64,000 bases of DNA from Prunus persica (GCF_000346465.2 NC_034015.1:21204462-21268461); one strand, 5' to 3'. Positions 23,861 through 37,400 are shown, counted from the stretch's first letter. Numbers and translations: made by a program. The notes: generated from the sequence alone by a model not told the origin.

Positions 23861-26800
23861 GAACCTGTCTCATCAACTTTGAACTTCTTGATTACTCTGT
23901 AAGTTGAATTATTCTATGAATTACTCGAACTTTGAGCTTCTTAATAATTACTCTATAAGTTGAATTATTCTATGTATATTTCGAACTTTGAGCTTCTTGA
24001 TTACTCTGAAATTGAATTATTCGAACATTGAACTTCTTGATTACTCTGTAAGTTGAATTATTTTATGTCAGTGTTTATTTTTGATTTGTTATGTCAAATG
24101 ATGAATTAGATCTCATTTTAGTCAGACCTTTAGTTCTAAGACTGAAACTAATAGAATCCATGCAGCTAGATCCTACATAGTCAAATAGTATGAACTCAAG
24201 CCAACAAAATGACCCGAGAGTAAGGCAAAAAAATTTGAATGAAAATAAAAGTCAACAAAGTGTTTAATCCAAATATAGGATTTGCTACAGGAGTTAGGAG
24301 CCTTTAAGATTCAAACGCATTTTTTGATCCACATTCACATACTAATATCTCAAATAACTACCTTTTTTACCGTGATCGAGAATGTGAACTCAATCTATGC
24401 TCAGATCTACACCTCAAACAAGACCGAGACTAGTGCCTATTGCCTATCCTCCCTGTCTCTATCATAATCCCTCCACCTGTAAAATCAAATCATAAATAAT
24501 CATAATAATCATAACAGAAATAAGAACGCAAGAATTCAAAGGATTTGTTTCAAGAATAAAGAAATTTAAAAAACGTATGCACTATAAAAATCGAAATGTC
24601 AGCACAAAATAACAAATTGATTATCCTTAGGAAATTAAAATAAAGTTGAGAAACTTACAGAGATTTTTTGCTTCGAGAAGCTCAAAGTTCGTCAGACAAG
24701 ACTGAGATTCATGCTTCGAGATCTGAATTGGAAGGAAACCAATTCAGAGCAAATGTAACTATGCATTGTAAAAATCGAAATGTCAGCGCAAAATAACAAA
24801 TTGATTATCATTAGGAAATTAAAAAAAAGTTGAGAAACATACAAAGATTCTTACTTCAAGAAGCGAAAAAGAGAGCGAAAAAAATACCTCATTAACTATG
24901 CGACTATTGACTTACGCCTAAGCTCCCCAACTTACCTATCTAGATATGCTCCATTTTTAGAATGCAATTGCTACAGTTCCTATTGGATTCAGGTTTTAGT
25001 AGTTTTCGAAAACCAAAACATATATATAATCTTTCGAAGAGAACATTCTGATTTTCAAATAGTAAATCCATTTGTGATTGGGTCGGGTCGGGTTGAACTG
25101 GATTTTTACCCATCCATATAGTGCATATTACATTTGCTCTGATTTCCCCTCCAATTCAGATCTCACCTGTCTCATCTGACGAAACTTTTCAGATCTCGAA
25201 GTGAAAGCAAGAACCTGGTCTCATCTGACGACTTTTCAGATCTCGAAACAAGAACCTGTCTCATCAACTTTGAACTTCTTGATTACTCTGTAAGTTGAAT
25301 TATTCTATGAATTACTCGAACTTTGAGCTTCTTAATAATTACTCTATAAGTTGAATTATTCTATGTATATTTCGAACTTTGAGCTTCTTGATTACTCTGA
25401 AATTGAATTATTCGAACTTTGAGCTTCTTGATTACTCTGTAAGTTGAATTATTTTATGTCAGTGTTTATTTTTGATTTGTTATGCCAAATGATGATTAGA
25501 TCTCATTTTAGTCAGACCTTTAGTTCTAAGACTGAAACTAATAGAATCCATGCAGCTAGATCCTATATAGTCAAATAGTATGAACTCAAGCCAACAAAAT
25601 GACCAGAGAGTAAGGCAAAAAAATTTGAATGAAAACAAAAGTCAACAAAGTGTTTAATCCAAATATAGGATTTGCTACAGGAGTTAGGAGCCTTTAAGAT
25701 TCAAACGCATTTTTTAATCCACATTCACATACTAATCTCTCAAATAACTACCTTTTTTACCGTGATCGAGAATGTGAACTCAATCTATGCTCAGATCTAC
25801 ACCTCAAACAAGACCGAGACTAGTGCCTATTGCCTATCCTCCATGTCTCTATCATAATCCCTCCACCTGTAAAATCAAATCATAAATAATCATAATAATC
25901 ATAACAGAAATAAGAACGCAAGATTTCAAAGGATTTGTTTCAAGAATAAAGAAATTTAAAAAACGTATGCACTATAAAAATCGAAATGTCAGCACAAAAT
26001 AACAAATTGATTATCCTTAGGAAATTAAAATAAAGTTGAGAAACTTACAGAGATTTTTTGCTTCGAGAAGCTCAAAGTTCGTCAGACGAGACTGAGATTC
26101 TTGTTTCGAGATCTGAATTGGAAGGAAACCAATTCAGAGCAAATGTAACTATGCATTGTAAAAATCGAAATGTCAGCGCAAAATAACAAATTGATTATCA
26201 TTAGGAAATTAAAATAAAGTTGAGAAACTTACAAAGATTCTTACTTCAAGAAGCGAAAAAGCGAGCGAAAAAAATACCTCATTAACGATGCGACTATTGA
26301 CTTACGCCTAAGCTCCCCAACTTACCTATCTAGATATGCTCCATTTTTAGAATGCAATTGCTACAGTTCCCATTGGATTCAGGTTTTAGTAGTTTTGGAA
26401 AATCAAAACATATATATAATCTTTCGAAGAGAACATTCTGATTTTCAAATAGTAAATCCATTTGTGATTTGGTCGGGTCGGGTTGAACTGGATTTTTACC
26501 CATTCATATAGTGCATATTACATTTGCTCTTATTTCCCTCCAATTCAGATCTCACATGTCTCATCTGACGAACTTTTCAGATCTCGAAGCGAAGCAAGAA
26601 CCTGTCTCATCTGACGAACTTTTCAGATCTCGAAGCAAGAACCTGTCTCATCAACTTTGAACTTCTTGATTACTCTGTAAGTTGAATTATTCTATGAATT
26701 ACTCGAACTTTGAGCTTCTTAATAATTACTCTATAAGTTGAATTATTCGATGTATATTTCGAACTTTGAGCTTCTTGATTACTCTGTAAGTTGAATTATT

Positions 26801-29800
26801 TTATGTCAGTGTTTATTTTTGATTTGTTATGCCAAATGATGAATTAGATCTCATTTCAATCAGAGCTTTAGCTCTAAGACTGAAACTAATAGAATCCATG
26901 CAGCTAGATCCTACATAGTCAAATAGTATGAACTCAAGCCAACAAAATGACTCGAGAGTAAGGCAAAAAAATTTGAATGAAAATAAAAGTCAACAAAGTG
27001 TTTAATCCAAATATAGGATTTGCTACAGGAGTTAGGAGCCTTTAAGATTCAAACGCATTTTTTTATCCACATTCACATACTAATCTCTCAAATAACTACC
27101 TTTTTTACCGTGATCGAGAATGTGAACTCAATCTATGCTCAGATCTACACCTCAAACAAGACCGAGACTAGCGCCTATTGCCTATCCTCCTTGTCTCTAT
27201 CATAATCCCTCCACCTGTAAAATCAAATCATAAATAATCATAATAATCATAACAGAAATAAGAACGCAAGAATTCAAAAGATTTGTTTCAAGAATAAAGA
27301 AATTTAAAAAACGTATGCATTATAAAAATCGAAATGTCAGCACAAAATAACAAATTGATTATCCTTAGGAAATTAAAATAAAGTTGAGAAACATACAGAG
27401 ATTTTTTGCTTCAAGAAGCTCAAAGTTCGTCAGACGAGACTGAGATTCTTGCTTCGAGATCTGAATTGGAAGGAAACCAATTCAGAGCAAATGTAACTAT
27501 GCATTGTAAAAATCGAAATGTCAGCGCAAAATAACAAATTGATTATCATTAGGAAATTAAAATAAAGTTGAGAAACTTACAAAGATTCTTACTTCAAGAA
27601 GCGAAAAAGCGAGCGAAAAAAATACCTCATTAACGATGCGACTATTGACTTACGCCTAAGCTCCCCAACTTACCTATCTAGATATGCTCCATTTTTAGAA
27701 TGCAATTGCTACAGTTCCCATTGGATTCAGGTTTTAGTAGTTTTGGAAAACCAAAACATATATATAATCTTTCGAAGAGAACATTCTGATTTTCAAATAG
27801 TAAATTCATTTGTGATTGGGTCGGGTCGGGTTGAACTGGATTTTTACCCATTTTTATAGTGCATATTACATTTGCTCTGATTTCCCTCCAATTCAGATCT
27901 CACCTGTCTCATCTGACGAACTTTTCAGATCTCGAAGCGAAGCAAGAACCTGTCTCATCTGACGAACTTTTCAGATCTCGAAACAAGAACCTGTCTCATC
28001 AACTTTGAACTTCTTGATTACTCTGTAAGTTGAATTATTCTATGAATTACTCGAACTTTGAGCTTCTTAATAATTACTCTATAAGTTGAATTATTCTATG
28101 TATATTTCGAACTTTGAGCTTCTTGATTACTCTGTAAGTTGAATTATTTTATGTCAGTGTTTATTTTTGATTTGTTATGCCAAATGATGAATTAGATCTC
28201 ATTTCAGTCAGACCTTTAGTTCTAAGACTGAAACTAATAGAATCCATGCAGCTAGATCCTACAGAGTCAAATAGCATGAACTCAAGCCAACAAAATGACC
28301 CGAGAGTAAGGCAAAAAAATTTGAATGAAAATAAAAGTCAACAAAGTGTTTAATCCAAATATAGGATTTGCTACAGGAGTTAGGAGCCTTTAAGATTCAA
28401 ACGCATTTTTTTATCCACATTCACATACTAATCTTTCAAATAACTACCTTTTTTACCGTGATCGAGAATGTGAACTCAATCTATGCTCAGATCTACACCT
28501 CAAACAAGACCGAGACTAGCGCCTATTGCCTATCCTCCCTGTCTCTATCATAATCCCTCCACCTGTAAAATCAAATCATAAATAATCATAATAATCATAA
28601 CAGAAATAAGAACGCAAGAATTCAAAGGATTTGTTTCAAGAATAAAGAAATTTAAAAAACGTATGCACTATAAAAATCGAACTGTCAGCACAAAATAACA
28701 AATTGATTATCCTTAGGAAATTATAATAAAGTTGAGAAACTTATAGAGATTTTTTGCTTCGAGAAGCTCAAAGTTCGTCAGACGAGACTGAGATTCTTGC
28801 TTCGAGATCTGAATTGGAAGGAAACCAATTCAGAGCAAATGTAACTATGCATTGTAAAAATTGAAATGTCAGCGCAAAATAACAAATTGATTATCATTAG
28901 GAAATTAAAATAAAGTTGAGAAACTTACAAAGATTCTTACTTCAAGAAGCGAAAAAGAGAGCGAAAAAAATACCTCATTAACGATGCGACTATTGACTCA
29001 CGCCTAAGCTCCCCAACTTACCTATCCAGATATGCTCCATTTTTAGAATGCAATTGCTACAGTTCCCATTGGATTCAGGTTTTAGTAGTTTTGGAAAACC
29101 AAAACATATATATAATCTTTCGAAGAGAACATTCTGATTTTCAAATAGTAAATCCATTTGTGATTTGGTCGGGTCGGGTTGAACTGGATTTTTACCCATC
29201 CATATAGTGCATATTACATTTGCTCTGATTTCCCTCCAATTCAGATCTCACCTGTCTCATCTGAAGAACTTTTCAGATCTCGATGCGAAGCAAGAACCTG
29301 TCTTATCTGACGAACTTTTAAGATCTCGAAGCAAGAACCTGTCTCATCAACTTTGAACTTCTTGATTACTCTGTAAGTTGAATTATTCTATGAATTACTC
29401 GAACTTTGAGCTTCTTAATAATTACTCTATAAGTTGAATTATTCTATGTATATTTCGAACTTTGAGCTTCTTGATTACTCTGAAATTGAATTATTCGAAC
29501 TTTGAGCTTCTTGATTACTCTGTAAGTTGAATTATTTTATGTCAGTGTTTATTTTTGATTTGTTATGCCAAATGATGAATTAGATCTCATTTCAGTCAGA
29601 CCTTTAGTTCTAAGACTGAAACTAATAGAATCCATGCAGCTAGATCCTACATAGTCAAATAGTATGAACTCAAGCCAACAAAATGACCCGAGAGTAAGGC
29701 AAAAAAATTTGAATGAAAATAAAAGTCAACAAAGTGTTTAATCCAAATATAGGATTTGCTACAGGAGTTAGGAGCCTTTAAGATTCAAACGCATTTTTTG

Positions 29801-30100
29801 ATCCACATTCACATACTAATCTTTCAAATAACTACCTTTTTTACCGTGATCGAGAATGTGAACTCAATCCATGCTCAGATCTACACCTCAAACAAGACCG
29901 AGACTAGCGCCTATTGCCTATCCTCCCTGTCTCTCTCATAATCCCTCCACCTGTAAAATCAAATCATAAATAATCATAATAATCATAACAGAAATAAGAA
30001 CGCAAGAATTCAAAGGATTTGTTTCAAGAATAAAGAAATTTAAAAAACGTATGCACTATAAAAATCAAAATGTCAGCACAAAATAACAAATTGATTATCA
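23860..30100 (-). repeat. 1.35-kb tandem array with captured U2AF exon, 5 copies
   Basis: Five near-identical units; the marker GATTTGCTACAGGAGTTAGG falls at about 24279, 25669, 27017, 28365 and 29753, periods 1390, 1348, 1348 and 1388 bp. The ~40-bp difference is one extra or missing copy of an inner repeat (GAACTTTGAGCTTCTTGATT). Each unit contains, in reverse, the U2AF-like exon 2 with both splice sites, then two ~180-bp satellite monomers, then a GGGTCGGGTTGAACTGG block. The unit order relative to forward copies at 31.4-32.7 and 40.4-41.1 kb shows that the family predates the array. No transposase or terminal repeats are seen. The 61-codon frames (MLQELGAFKIQTH) are antisense to the exon and not genes. 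Confidence 0.92.
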
Positions 30101-31265
30101 TTAGAAAATTGAAATAAAGTTGAGAAACTTGTATAGATTCTTACTTCAAGAAGATCAAAGTTCGTCATACGAGACTGAGATTCTTGCTTCGAGATTTGAA
30201 TTGGAGGGAAACCAATTCAGAGCAAATGTAACTATGCACTGTAAAAATCGAAATATCAGCGCGAAATAACAAATTGATTATCATTAGGAAATTAAAATAA
30301 AGTTGAGAAACTTACAGAGATTCTTACTTCAAGAAGCTCAAAGTTCGTCAGACGAGACTAAGATTCTTGCTTCGAGATCTGAATAGGAGGGAAGCCAATT
30401 CAGAGAAAATGTAACTATGCAATGTAAAAATCGAAGTGTTAGCGCGAAATAACAAATTGATTATCATTAATAAATTAAAATAAAGTTGAGAAACTTACAG
30501 AGATTCTTACTTCAAGAAGCTCAAAGTTCGTCAGACGAGGCAGATTCTTACTTCGAGATCTGAATTGGAAGGAAACCAAAGAGCAAATAAAACTGTGCAC
30601 TATAAAAGTCGAAATGTCAGCACAAAATAACAAATTGATTATCATTAGAAAATTAAAATCAAGTTGAGAAACTTACAGAGATTCTTACTTCAAGAAGATC
30701 AAAGTTCTTCAGACGAGTCAGATTCTTACTTCGAGATCTGAATTGGAAGGAAACCAATTTAGAGCAAATGTAACTATGCACTATAAAAATCGAAATGTCA
30801 GCATAAAATAGCAAATTGATTATCACTAGGAAATTAAAATAAAATTGAGAAACTTACAGAGATTCTTACTTCAATAAGCTCAAAGTTTGTCAGACGAGCC
30901 TGAGATTCTTGCTTCAAGATCTAAATTGGAGGGAAACCAATTCAGAGCAAATGTAACTATGCACTGTAAAAATCGAAGTGTCAGCGCGAAATAACAAATT
31001 GATTATCATTAGGAAATTAAAATAAAATTGAGAAACTTACAGAGATTCTTACTTCAAGAAGCTCAAAGTTGGTCGGACGATATAGATTCTTGCTTTGAGA
31101 TCTGAATTAGAGGGAAACCAATTTAGAGCAAATGTAACTATGCACTATAAAAATCGAAATGTCAACACGAAATAACAAATTGATTATCCTTAGGAAATTA
31201 AAATAAAGTTGAGAAACTTACAGAGATTTTTGCTTCGAGAAGCTCAAAGTTCATCAGAAAAGACT
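30060..31265. repeat. ~180-bp satellite array, about 7 monomers
   Basis: The GAGATCTGAATTGG-type mark recurs at about 30191, 30374, 30554, 30733, 30916 and 31096, giving a period of 179-183 bp. Monomers differ by several percent and carry small deletions. Confidence 0.9.
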
Positions 31266-31267
31266 GT

Positions 31268-31438
31268 TGCCCTGATTAATTCACACACTAGTTACTATCA
31301 ATATAAAACATTCCAGATTACATCTGACTCAGTTGACAGTACACAACTGAACATTCATTTTACAAGTAAATAACTAGCTAAAAAAAATTCATACCTATCA
31401 GAGTTCTGAACAAGGTAGTGATCATCATCGATGTCGTC
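31268..31438 (-). pseudogene. inverted fragment of the U2AF-like exon 1 end and intron
   Basis: On the minus strand this matches about 21710-21870: the exon end with CTCTGATAGGTATGAA, then TTAGCTAGTTATTTACTTGTA. It separates satellite monomers in opposite orientations and is the spacer of a large inverted repeat. Confidence 0.75.
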
Positions 31439-31439
31439 T

Positions 31440-31890
31440 TTATTTTAATTTCATAATGATAATCAATTTGTTATTTCACACGTACACTTCGATTTTTACA
31501 GTGCATAGTTACATTTGTTCTAAATTGGTTTCCCTCCAATTCAGATCTCGAAACAAGAATCTGTCTCGTCTGACGAACTTTGAGCTTCTTGAAGTAAGAA
31601 TCTCTGTAAGTTTCTCAACTTTATTTAAATTTCCTAATGATAATCAATTTGTTATTTCGCGCTGACATTTTGATTTTTACAGTGCATAGTTACATTTGCT
31701 CTGAATTGGTTTCCCTCCAATTCAAATCTCGAAGCAAGAATCTCAGTCTCGTCTGACGAACTTTGATCTTCTTGAAGTAAGAATCTATACAAGTTTCTCA
31801 ACTTTATTTTAATTTCCTAAGGATAATCAATTTGTTATTTTGTGCTGACATTTTGATTTTTATAGTGCATACGTTTTTTAAATTTCTTTA
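31440..31890. repeat. ~180-bp satellite monomers in inverted orientation
   Basis: Two to three monomers read as the reverse complement of those left of 31265, for example CAGTGCATAGTTACATTTG and AACTTTGAGCTTCTTGAAG. With the left block they form a long interrupted inverted repeat. Confidence 0.85.
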
Positions 31891-31961
31891 TTCTTGAAAC
31901 AAATCCTTTGAATTCTTGCGTTCTTATTTCTGTTATGATTATTTATGATTTGATTTTACAG

Positions 31962-32076
31962 GTGGAGGGATTATGACAGAGACAGGGAGGATAGGCAATA
32001 GGCGCTAGTCTCGGTCTTGTTTGAGGTGTAGATCTGAGTATAGATTGAGTTCACATTCTCGATCACGGTAAAAAAG
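31962..32076 (+). pseudogene. forward copy of the U2AF-like exon 2
   Basis: After a TTTTACAG acceptor it encodes WRDYDRDREDRQ then TAG, the same stop as the 22018 copy, and ends before a GTAGTT donor. It shares the disabling changes with the array copies, so exon 2 was already broken before amplification. Confidence 0.75.
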
Positions 32077-32700
32077 GTAGTTATTTGAGAGATTAGTATG
32101 TGAATGTGGATCAAAAAATGCGTTTGAATCTTAAAGGCTCCTAACTCCTGTAGCAAATCCTATATTTGGATTAAACACTTTGTTGACTTTTATTTTCATT
32201 CAAATTTTTTTGCCTTACTCTCGGGTCATTTTGTTGGCTTGAGTTCATACTATTTGACTATGTAGGATCTAGCTGCATAGATTCTATTAGTTTCAGTCTT
32301 AGAACTAAATGTCTGACTGAAATGAGATCTATTTCATTATTTGGCATAACAAATCAAAAATAAACACTGACATAAAATAATTCAACTTACAGAGTAATCA
32401 AGAAGCTCAAAGTTCGAATAATTCAATTTCAGAGTAATCAAGAAGCTCAAAGTTCGAAATATACATAGAATAATTCAACTTATAGAGTAATTATTAAGAA
32501 GTTCAAAGTTCGAGTAATTCATAGAATAATTCAACTTACAGAGTAATCAAGAAGCTCAAAGTTGATGAGACAGGTTCTTGCTTCACTTCGAGATCTAAAA
32601 AGTTCGTCAGATGAGACAGGTGAGATCTGAATTGGAGGGAAATCAGAGCAAATGTAATATGCACTGTATGGGTGGGTAAAAATCCAGTTCAACCCGACCC
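32077..32700 (+). repeat. forward partial copy of the 1.35-kb family
   Basis: Carries the intron flank, the GAATAATTCAACTTACAGAG minisatellite and the AAAATCCAGTTCAACCCGAC block in an orientation opposite to the 23.9-30.1 kb array. Confidence 0.8.
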
Positions 32701-33010
32701 GACCCAATCGGAGTAGTTTAGTCCCATTTTGCAATTCATTTTTTAGCATTCGGGTCATGACTCAACACACCCGACAATTTTTGGAGCAGCGACCGGGTCA
32801 GAAAAGTGTAACCCGCGAAACCCGACCCGTTACATTGTTAATTAGTGTTGCGACAAAAGTTGTAAAAAGGGTCTCCATGAGGCTGCTAGCACCTATAGTA
32901 GACCACCACGCTAACACGTTGTTTTGTTTTATTTTCTATATCATAAGCATTTAATATCCATCATTATTTAGCCTTCATTGCATGGATCATCATTGTCATA
33001 AAATAATGGG
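32700..33010. other. unassigned spacer
   Basis: GC-richer than its surroundings, with GGGTCATGACTCAACAC and CCCGACCCGTTACA motifs of the kind found in degenerate plant transposons. No gene is seen. The phrase TAAACTTGGAACAG appears twice at its right edge. Confidence 0.35.
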
Positions 33011-33476
33011 TTAAACTTGGAACAGCTGCAGCATAGAGTAAACTTGGAACAGTTGGTTTTTATTTTCCCTTCTTTTTTCTGGTATATATAGAATATATGA
33101 GTGGCTATAAGCTTAATGAAAGTTGAATAATTTTTGACATCTCAACTTAAATTAGATTGTTGCTACTACTTTCATATGGGACTGGGAAACGGTTGAGAAG
33201 GTCAACTGACATGGAGGATGAGAATAGCATTGCAAAGGTGGATGTAGCACTTGCTACCTGCAAAAGATAAGAAATCATCAATCTCGCTTCCCGCTTATTT
33301 TGGTTGCAGATGTGATTTTCTCTTCCTGATATTTTCGGTTATGATACCCGAAAATGTATGTTATGGATGATAGGCTATCAGCCACCATACCAAGTACCAA
33401 CTACTATCCCACAGCTGCAGTAAAGAAAAATCTGATGCAACTTCCAGTTTGTGATTTCCTTTCCTTTGGACGCAAT

Positions 33477-33708
33477 TATCAGAGGATTGTAACAACTTGT
33501 ATCAGCTCGTTAGTTTATTTTTGAATTCACTGTACAGATAATCTTAGCCCGTTAGTTTCTCTAGTTTGAATAGTTGTTCCTTAGAGTTAGGAGATAGTTT
33601 CGAAGTGCTTTATCTGTTAGGATTTCAAACAAGTGTTTGTTATTCCTATGTGTATTTAATAGCTGCAAAGTGTATATGAAAGTTAGAGTTGATTTCCTCA
33701 ATCTTATA
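33477..33708 (+). repeat. 5' LTR of the copia element
   Basis: Begins TATCAGAGGATTG and ends CTCAATCTTATA, immediately before the primer-binding site. It contains the promoter region; a TGTATTTAATAG segment near 33652 may be TATA-like. Confidence 0.93.
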
Positions 33709-33718
33709 TGGTATCAGA
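33709..33718 (+). other. primer-binding site, initiator tRNA-Met
   Basis: TGGTATCAGA is complementary to the 3' end of plant initiator tRNA-Met and follows the LTR without a gap. Confidence 0.92.
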
Positions 33719-33774
33719 AGTCTAAGCCGATCCATCTCTCACTTTCTTATCGTTTCCCCTGTTCTTCCGCACTC

Positions 33775-34253
33775 ATGGCTACCGAGTCTGCAACCATCCT
33801 AAACACCAATGCCACACATCAAACTCTCATCAGCATCAACGTTGCTGCTCAAGCTCCTCTCAAACTCTCCTCTACCAATTACCTCTCCTGGAAACTACAA
33901 TTCCAATCCCTCTTCATTGGCTATGATCTTCTTGGCTATATTGATGGCTCCAAACCCTGCCCACCAGCCACCTTGACCCAAGACAATACCACCAGACCCA
34001 ATCCCAGTTACAGTCTATGGATCCGACAAGACCAACTGATTCTCAACGCCATTATTGGCTCCCTTTCACCCACCATTATCTCCTTCATAGCTCAAGCCAA
34101 AACCTCTAAACAAGCCTGGACAATTCTAGCCAACACCTATGCCAAACCCTCTCGTGGCCGCATCAAGCAAATCAAACAACAACTCAAAAACACCACCAAA
34201 GGCTCGCTTAGCATCACTGAGTTTATGCAATCCATCAGAACTCGGGCCGATGA
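33775..34253 (+). CDS. copia gag, N-terminal part up to the N run
   Basis: The ATG at 33775 opens MATESATILNTNATH. It continues with the copia gag signature LSSTNYLSWKLQFQSL and IGYDLLGYIDGSKPCP, followed by the UBN2-like capsid region (W-TILANTYAKPSRGRIKQIK). The frame runs into Ns. The polyprotein after the gap is in another frame relative to the given coordinates, so the run of 207 Ns is either not the true length or hides a frameshift. Confidence 0.85.
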
Positions 34254-34460
34254 NNNNNNNNNNNNNNNNNNNNNNNNNNNNNNNNNNNNNNNNNNNNNNN
34301 NNNNNNNNNNNNNNNNNNNNNNNNNNNNNNNNNNNNNNNNNNNNNNNNNNNNNNNNNNNNNNNNNNNNNNNNNNNNNNNNNNNNNNNNNNNNNNNNNNNN
34401 NNNNNNNNNNNNNNNNNNNNNNNNNNNNNNNNNNNNNNNNNNNNNNNNNNNNNNNNNNNN
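34254..34460. other. assembly gap, 207 N, inside gag
   Basis: A run of N between gag and the protease region. The missing part should hold the gag zinc knuckle. Confidence 0.99.
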
Positions 34461-37400
34461 AAATCCCACATCTCATACCAGTTCATTCTACACTGCTTCC
34501 GCCTCTTCCGTACAAGGCACACCATGGCAATCTACAAGCTCACATTGCCACCCATTCTTCCACCCCATCATCCTGGCTTCTGGATAGTGGTGCATCACAC
34601 CATGTCACGTCTGATCTCAGCAACCTCTCCCTGCATGCTCCCTACATGGGCACTGATGACATCATGATTGGAGATGGCTCCAATCTTGCCATTACCCACA
34701 CTGGTTCCACCTCTCTCAAAACTCCCCACCATCACTTTACATTAAACAACGTTCTCTGTGTTCCATCCATGAAAAAGAACCTCATTTCCATTTCACAATT
34801 TTGCACTTCTAACAATGTTTCCATAGAGTTCTTACCATCCACTTTTCTTGTGAAGGAACTTCAGACCGGGGCAACAGTGCTCAAGGGACAAACTAAAGAT
34901 GGTGTATATGAGTGGCCAACCTCCTCCCCTTTGATTGCCTTCTCCGCAACAAAGACCACATCTTCCGACTGGCACCATCGCTTAGGACATCCTGCTTTTC
35001 CCATTCTCAAACATATTGTTTCCAGCAATTCCTTAGGCATATCTTCCTCTCTGTCATCTGATTTTTCATGTAATGCTAGTCTTTGCAATAAAAGCCACAA
35101 ATGGCCTTTCTCCAACTCTACAATTGTCTCTCCTCAACCTCCTGAAATTATATTCTCCGATGTCTGGACATCTCCAATTTACTCACATAATAACTTCAAA
35201 TATTATGTAATCTTCATTGATCATTTCACTAAATATATCTGGTTTTACCCACTCAAAAACAAATCTGATGTCAAAGAAGTCTTCATAAGATTCAAAGCCA
35301 TTGTAGAAAAACACTTCCATTCAACCATCAAAACACTTTATTCTGACAATGGTGGTGAGTACATTTCCCTATCTAATTTTCTTTCCACCAATGGTATCTC
35401 TCATCTCACCACTCCCCCTCATACACCTGAACACAATGGTTACTCCGAAAGAAGGCACCTTCACATTGTCGAAACCGGTCTTGCCCTTCTCACTCATGCT
35501 TCTTTACCAATCTCTTACTGGACTTATGCCTTTGCCACAGCCGTCTACCTCATCAACAGAATGCCCACTCCCACCTTAAATCTCTCCTCCCCTTACCACA
35601 AAATCTTTCAGATAGCCCCAAACTACTCGAAATTAAAGGTTTTTGGTTGCTTATGCTACCCTTGGCTCAAACCTTACACTTCCCACAAACTAGAACCACG
35701 GTCCAAGCCGTGTGTTTTCCTTGGGTACTCTCTCACTCAAAGTGCATACTATTGCCTTGATCCTTCAACGTCAAGAATTTATGTCTCAAGACATGTCAAA
35801 TNNNNNNNNNNNNNNNNNNNNNNNNNNNNNNNNNNNNNNNNNNNNNNNNNNNNNNNNNNNNNNNNNNNNNNNNNNNNNNNNNNNNNNNNNNNNNNNNNNN
35901 NNNNNNNNNNNNNNNNNNNNNNNNNNNNNNNNNNNNNNNNNNNNNNNNNNNNNNNNNNNNNNNNNNNNNNNNNNNNNNNNNNNNNNNNNNNNNNNNNNNN
36001 NNNNNNNNNNNNNNNNNNNNNNNNNNNNNNNNNNNNNNNNNNNNNNNNNNNNNNNNNNNNNNNNNNNNNNNNNNNNNNNNNNNNNNNNNNNNNNNNNNNN
36101 NNNNNNNNNNNNNNNNNNNNNNNNNNNNNNNNNNNNNNNNNNNNNNNNNNNNNNNNNNNNNNNNNNNNNNNNNNNNNNNNNNNNNNNNNNNNNNNNNNNN
36201 NNNNNNNNNNNNNNNNNNNNNNNNNNNNNNNNNNNNNNNNNNNNNNNNNNNNNNNNNNNNNNNNNNNNNNNNNNNNNNNNNNNNNNNNNNNNNNNNNNNN
36301 NNNNNNNNNNNNNNNNNNNNNNNNNNNNNNNNNNNNNNNNNNNNNNNNNNNNNNNNNNNNNNNNNNNNNNNNNNNNNNNNNNNNNNNNNNNNNNNNNNNN
36401 NNNNNNNNNNNNNNNNNNNNNNNNNNNNNNNNNNNNNNNNNNNNNNNNNNNNNNNNNNNNNNNNNNNNNNNNNNNNNNNNNNNNNNNNNNNNNNNNNNNN
36501 NNNNNNNNNNNNNNNNNNNNNNNNNNNNNNNNNNNNNNNNNNNNNNNNNNNNNNNNNNNNNNNNNNNNNNNNNNNNNNNNNNNNNNNNNNNNNNNNNNNN
36601 NNNNNNNNNNNNNNNNNNNNNNNNNNNNNNNNNNNNNNNNNNNNNNNNNNNNNNNNNNNNNNNNNNNNNNNNNNNNNNNNNNNNNNNNNNNNNNNNNNAT
36701 CCCCTTCCGACTCACTCCATGACCACCCGGGCCAAGAACCACATTCGTAAACCCATCACCAAAATGAACCTTCATACCCAACTCTCCAAGTCCAACAACC
36801 TTGAACCAACCACCGTATCCGCAGCCCTTAAAGATCCAAAGTGGCGTAAGGCCATGTCTGATGAGTGTGATGCTTTAGTTCAAAACGGCACATGGGAACT
36901 TGTTCCACCTGATCCTACACAAAATATAGTTGGATGTAAATGGGTTTTCCGAATTAAACGTAAATCTGATGGCTCTATTGACAGGTTCAAAGCACGTTTG
37001 GTCGCAAAAGGTTTTCATCAACGCCCAGGTGTCGATTACCTTGACACTTTCAGCCCCGTTGTCAAACCCACAACAGTTCGTGTTGTCCTCAGTCTTGCTG
37101 TATCTCGGGGTTGGTCCTTACGTCAACTGGATGTCAACAATGCCTTTCTCCAAGGCCACCTCTCCGAGCGTGTCTACATGCAACAACCGCCAGGTTTTGT
37201 TGATCAAGATCATCCATCTTATGTGTGCAAACTTCGAAAGGCCATCTATGGCCTCAAGCAAGCACCGAGAGCATGGTATCATGAACTTCGCACTTTCCTT
37301 CTTGACTATGGCTTCAAAAATTCCTATGCAGATACTTCTCTATTTGTTCTCACTGTTGCTGGCCAGAGTATGTATATACTTGTCTATGTGGATGACTTGA

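Noticed and set aside
24282..29941. Five 61-codon frames starting MLQELGAFKIQTH as a small gene family
   Set aside because: They are the antisense of the broken U2AF-like exon 2 inside the tandem units; equal length follows from recent copying.
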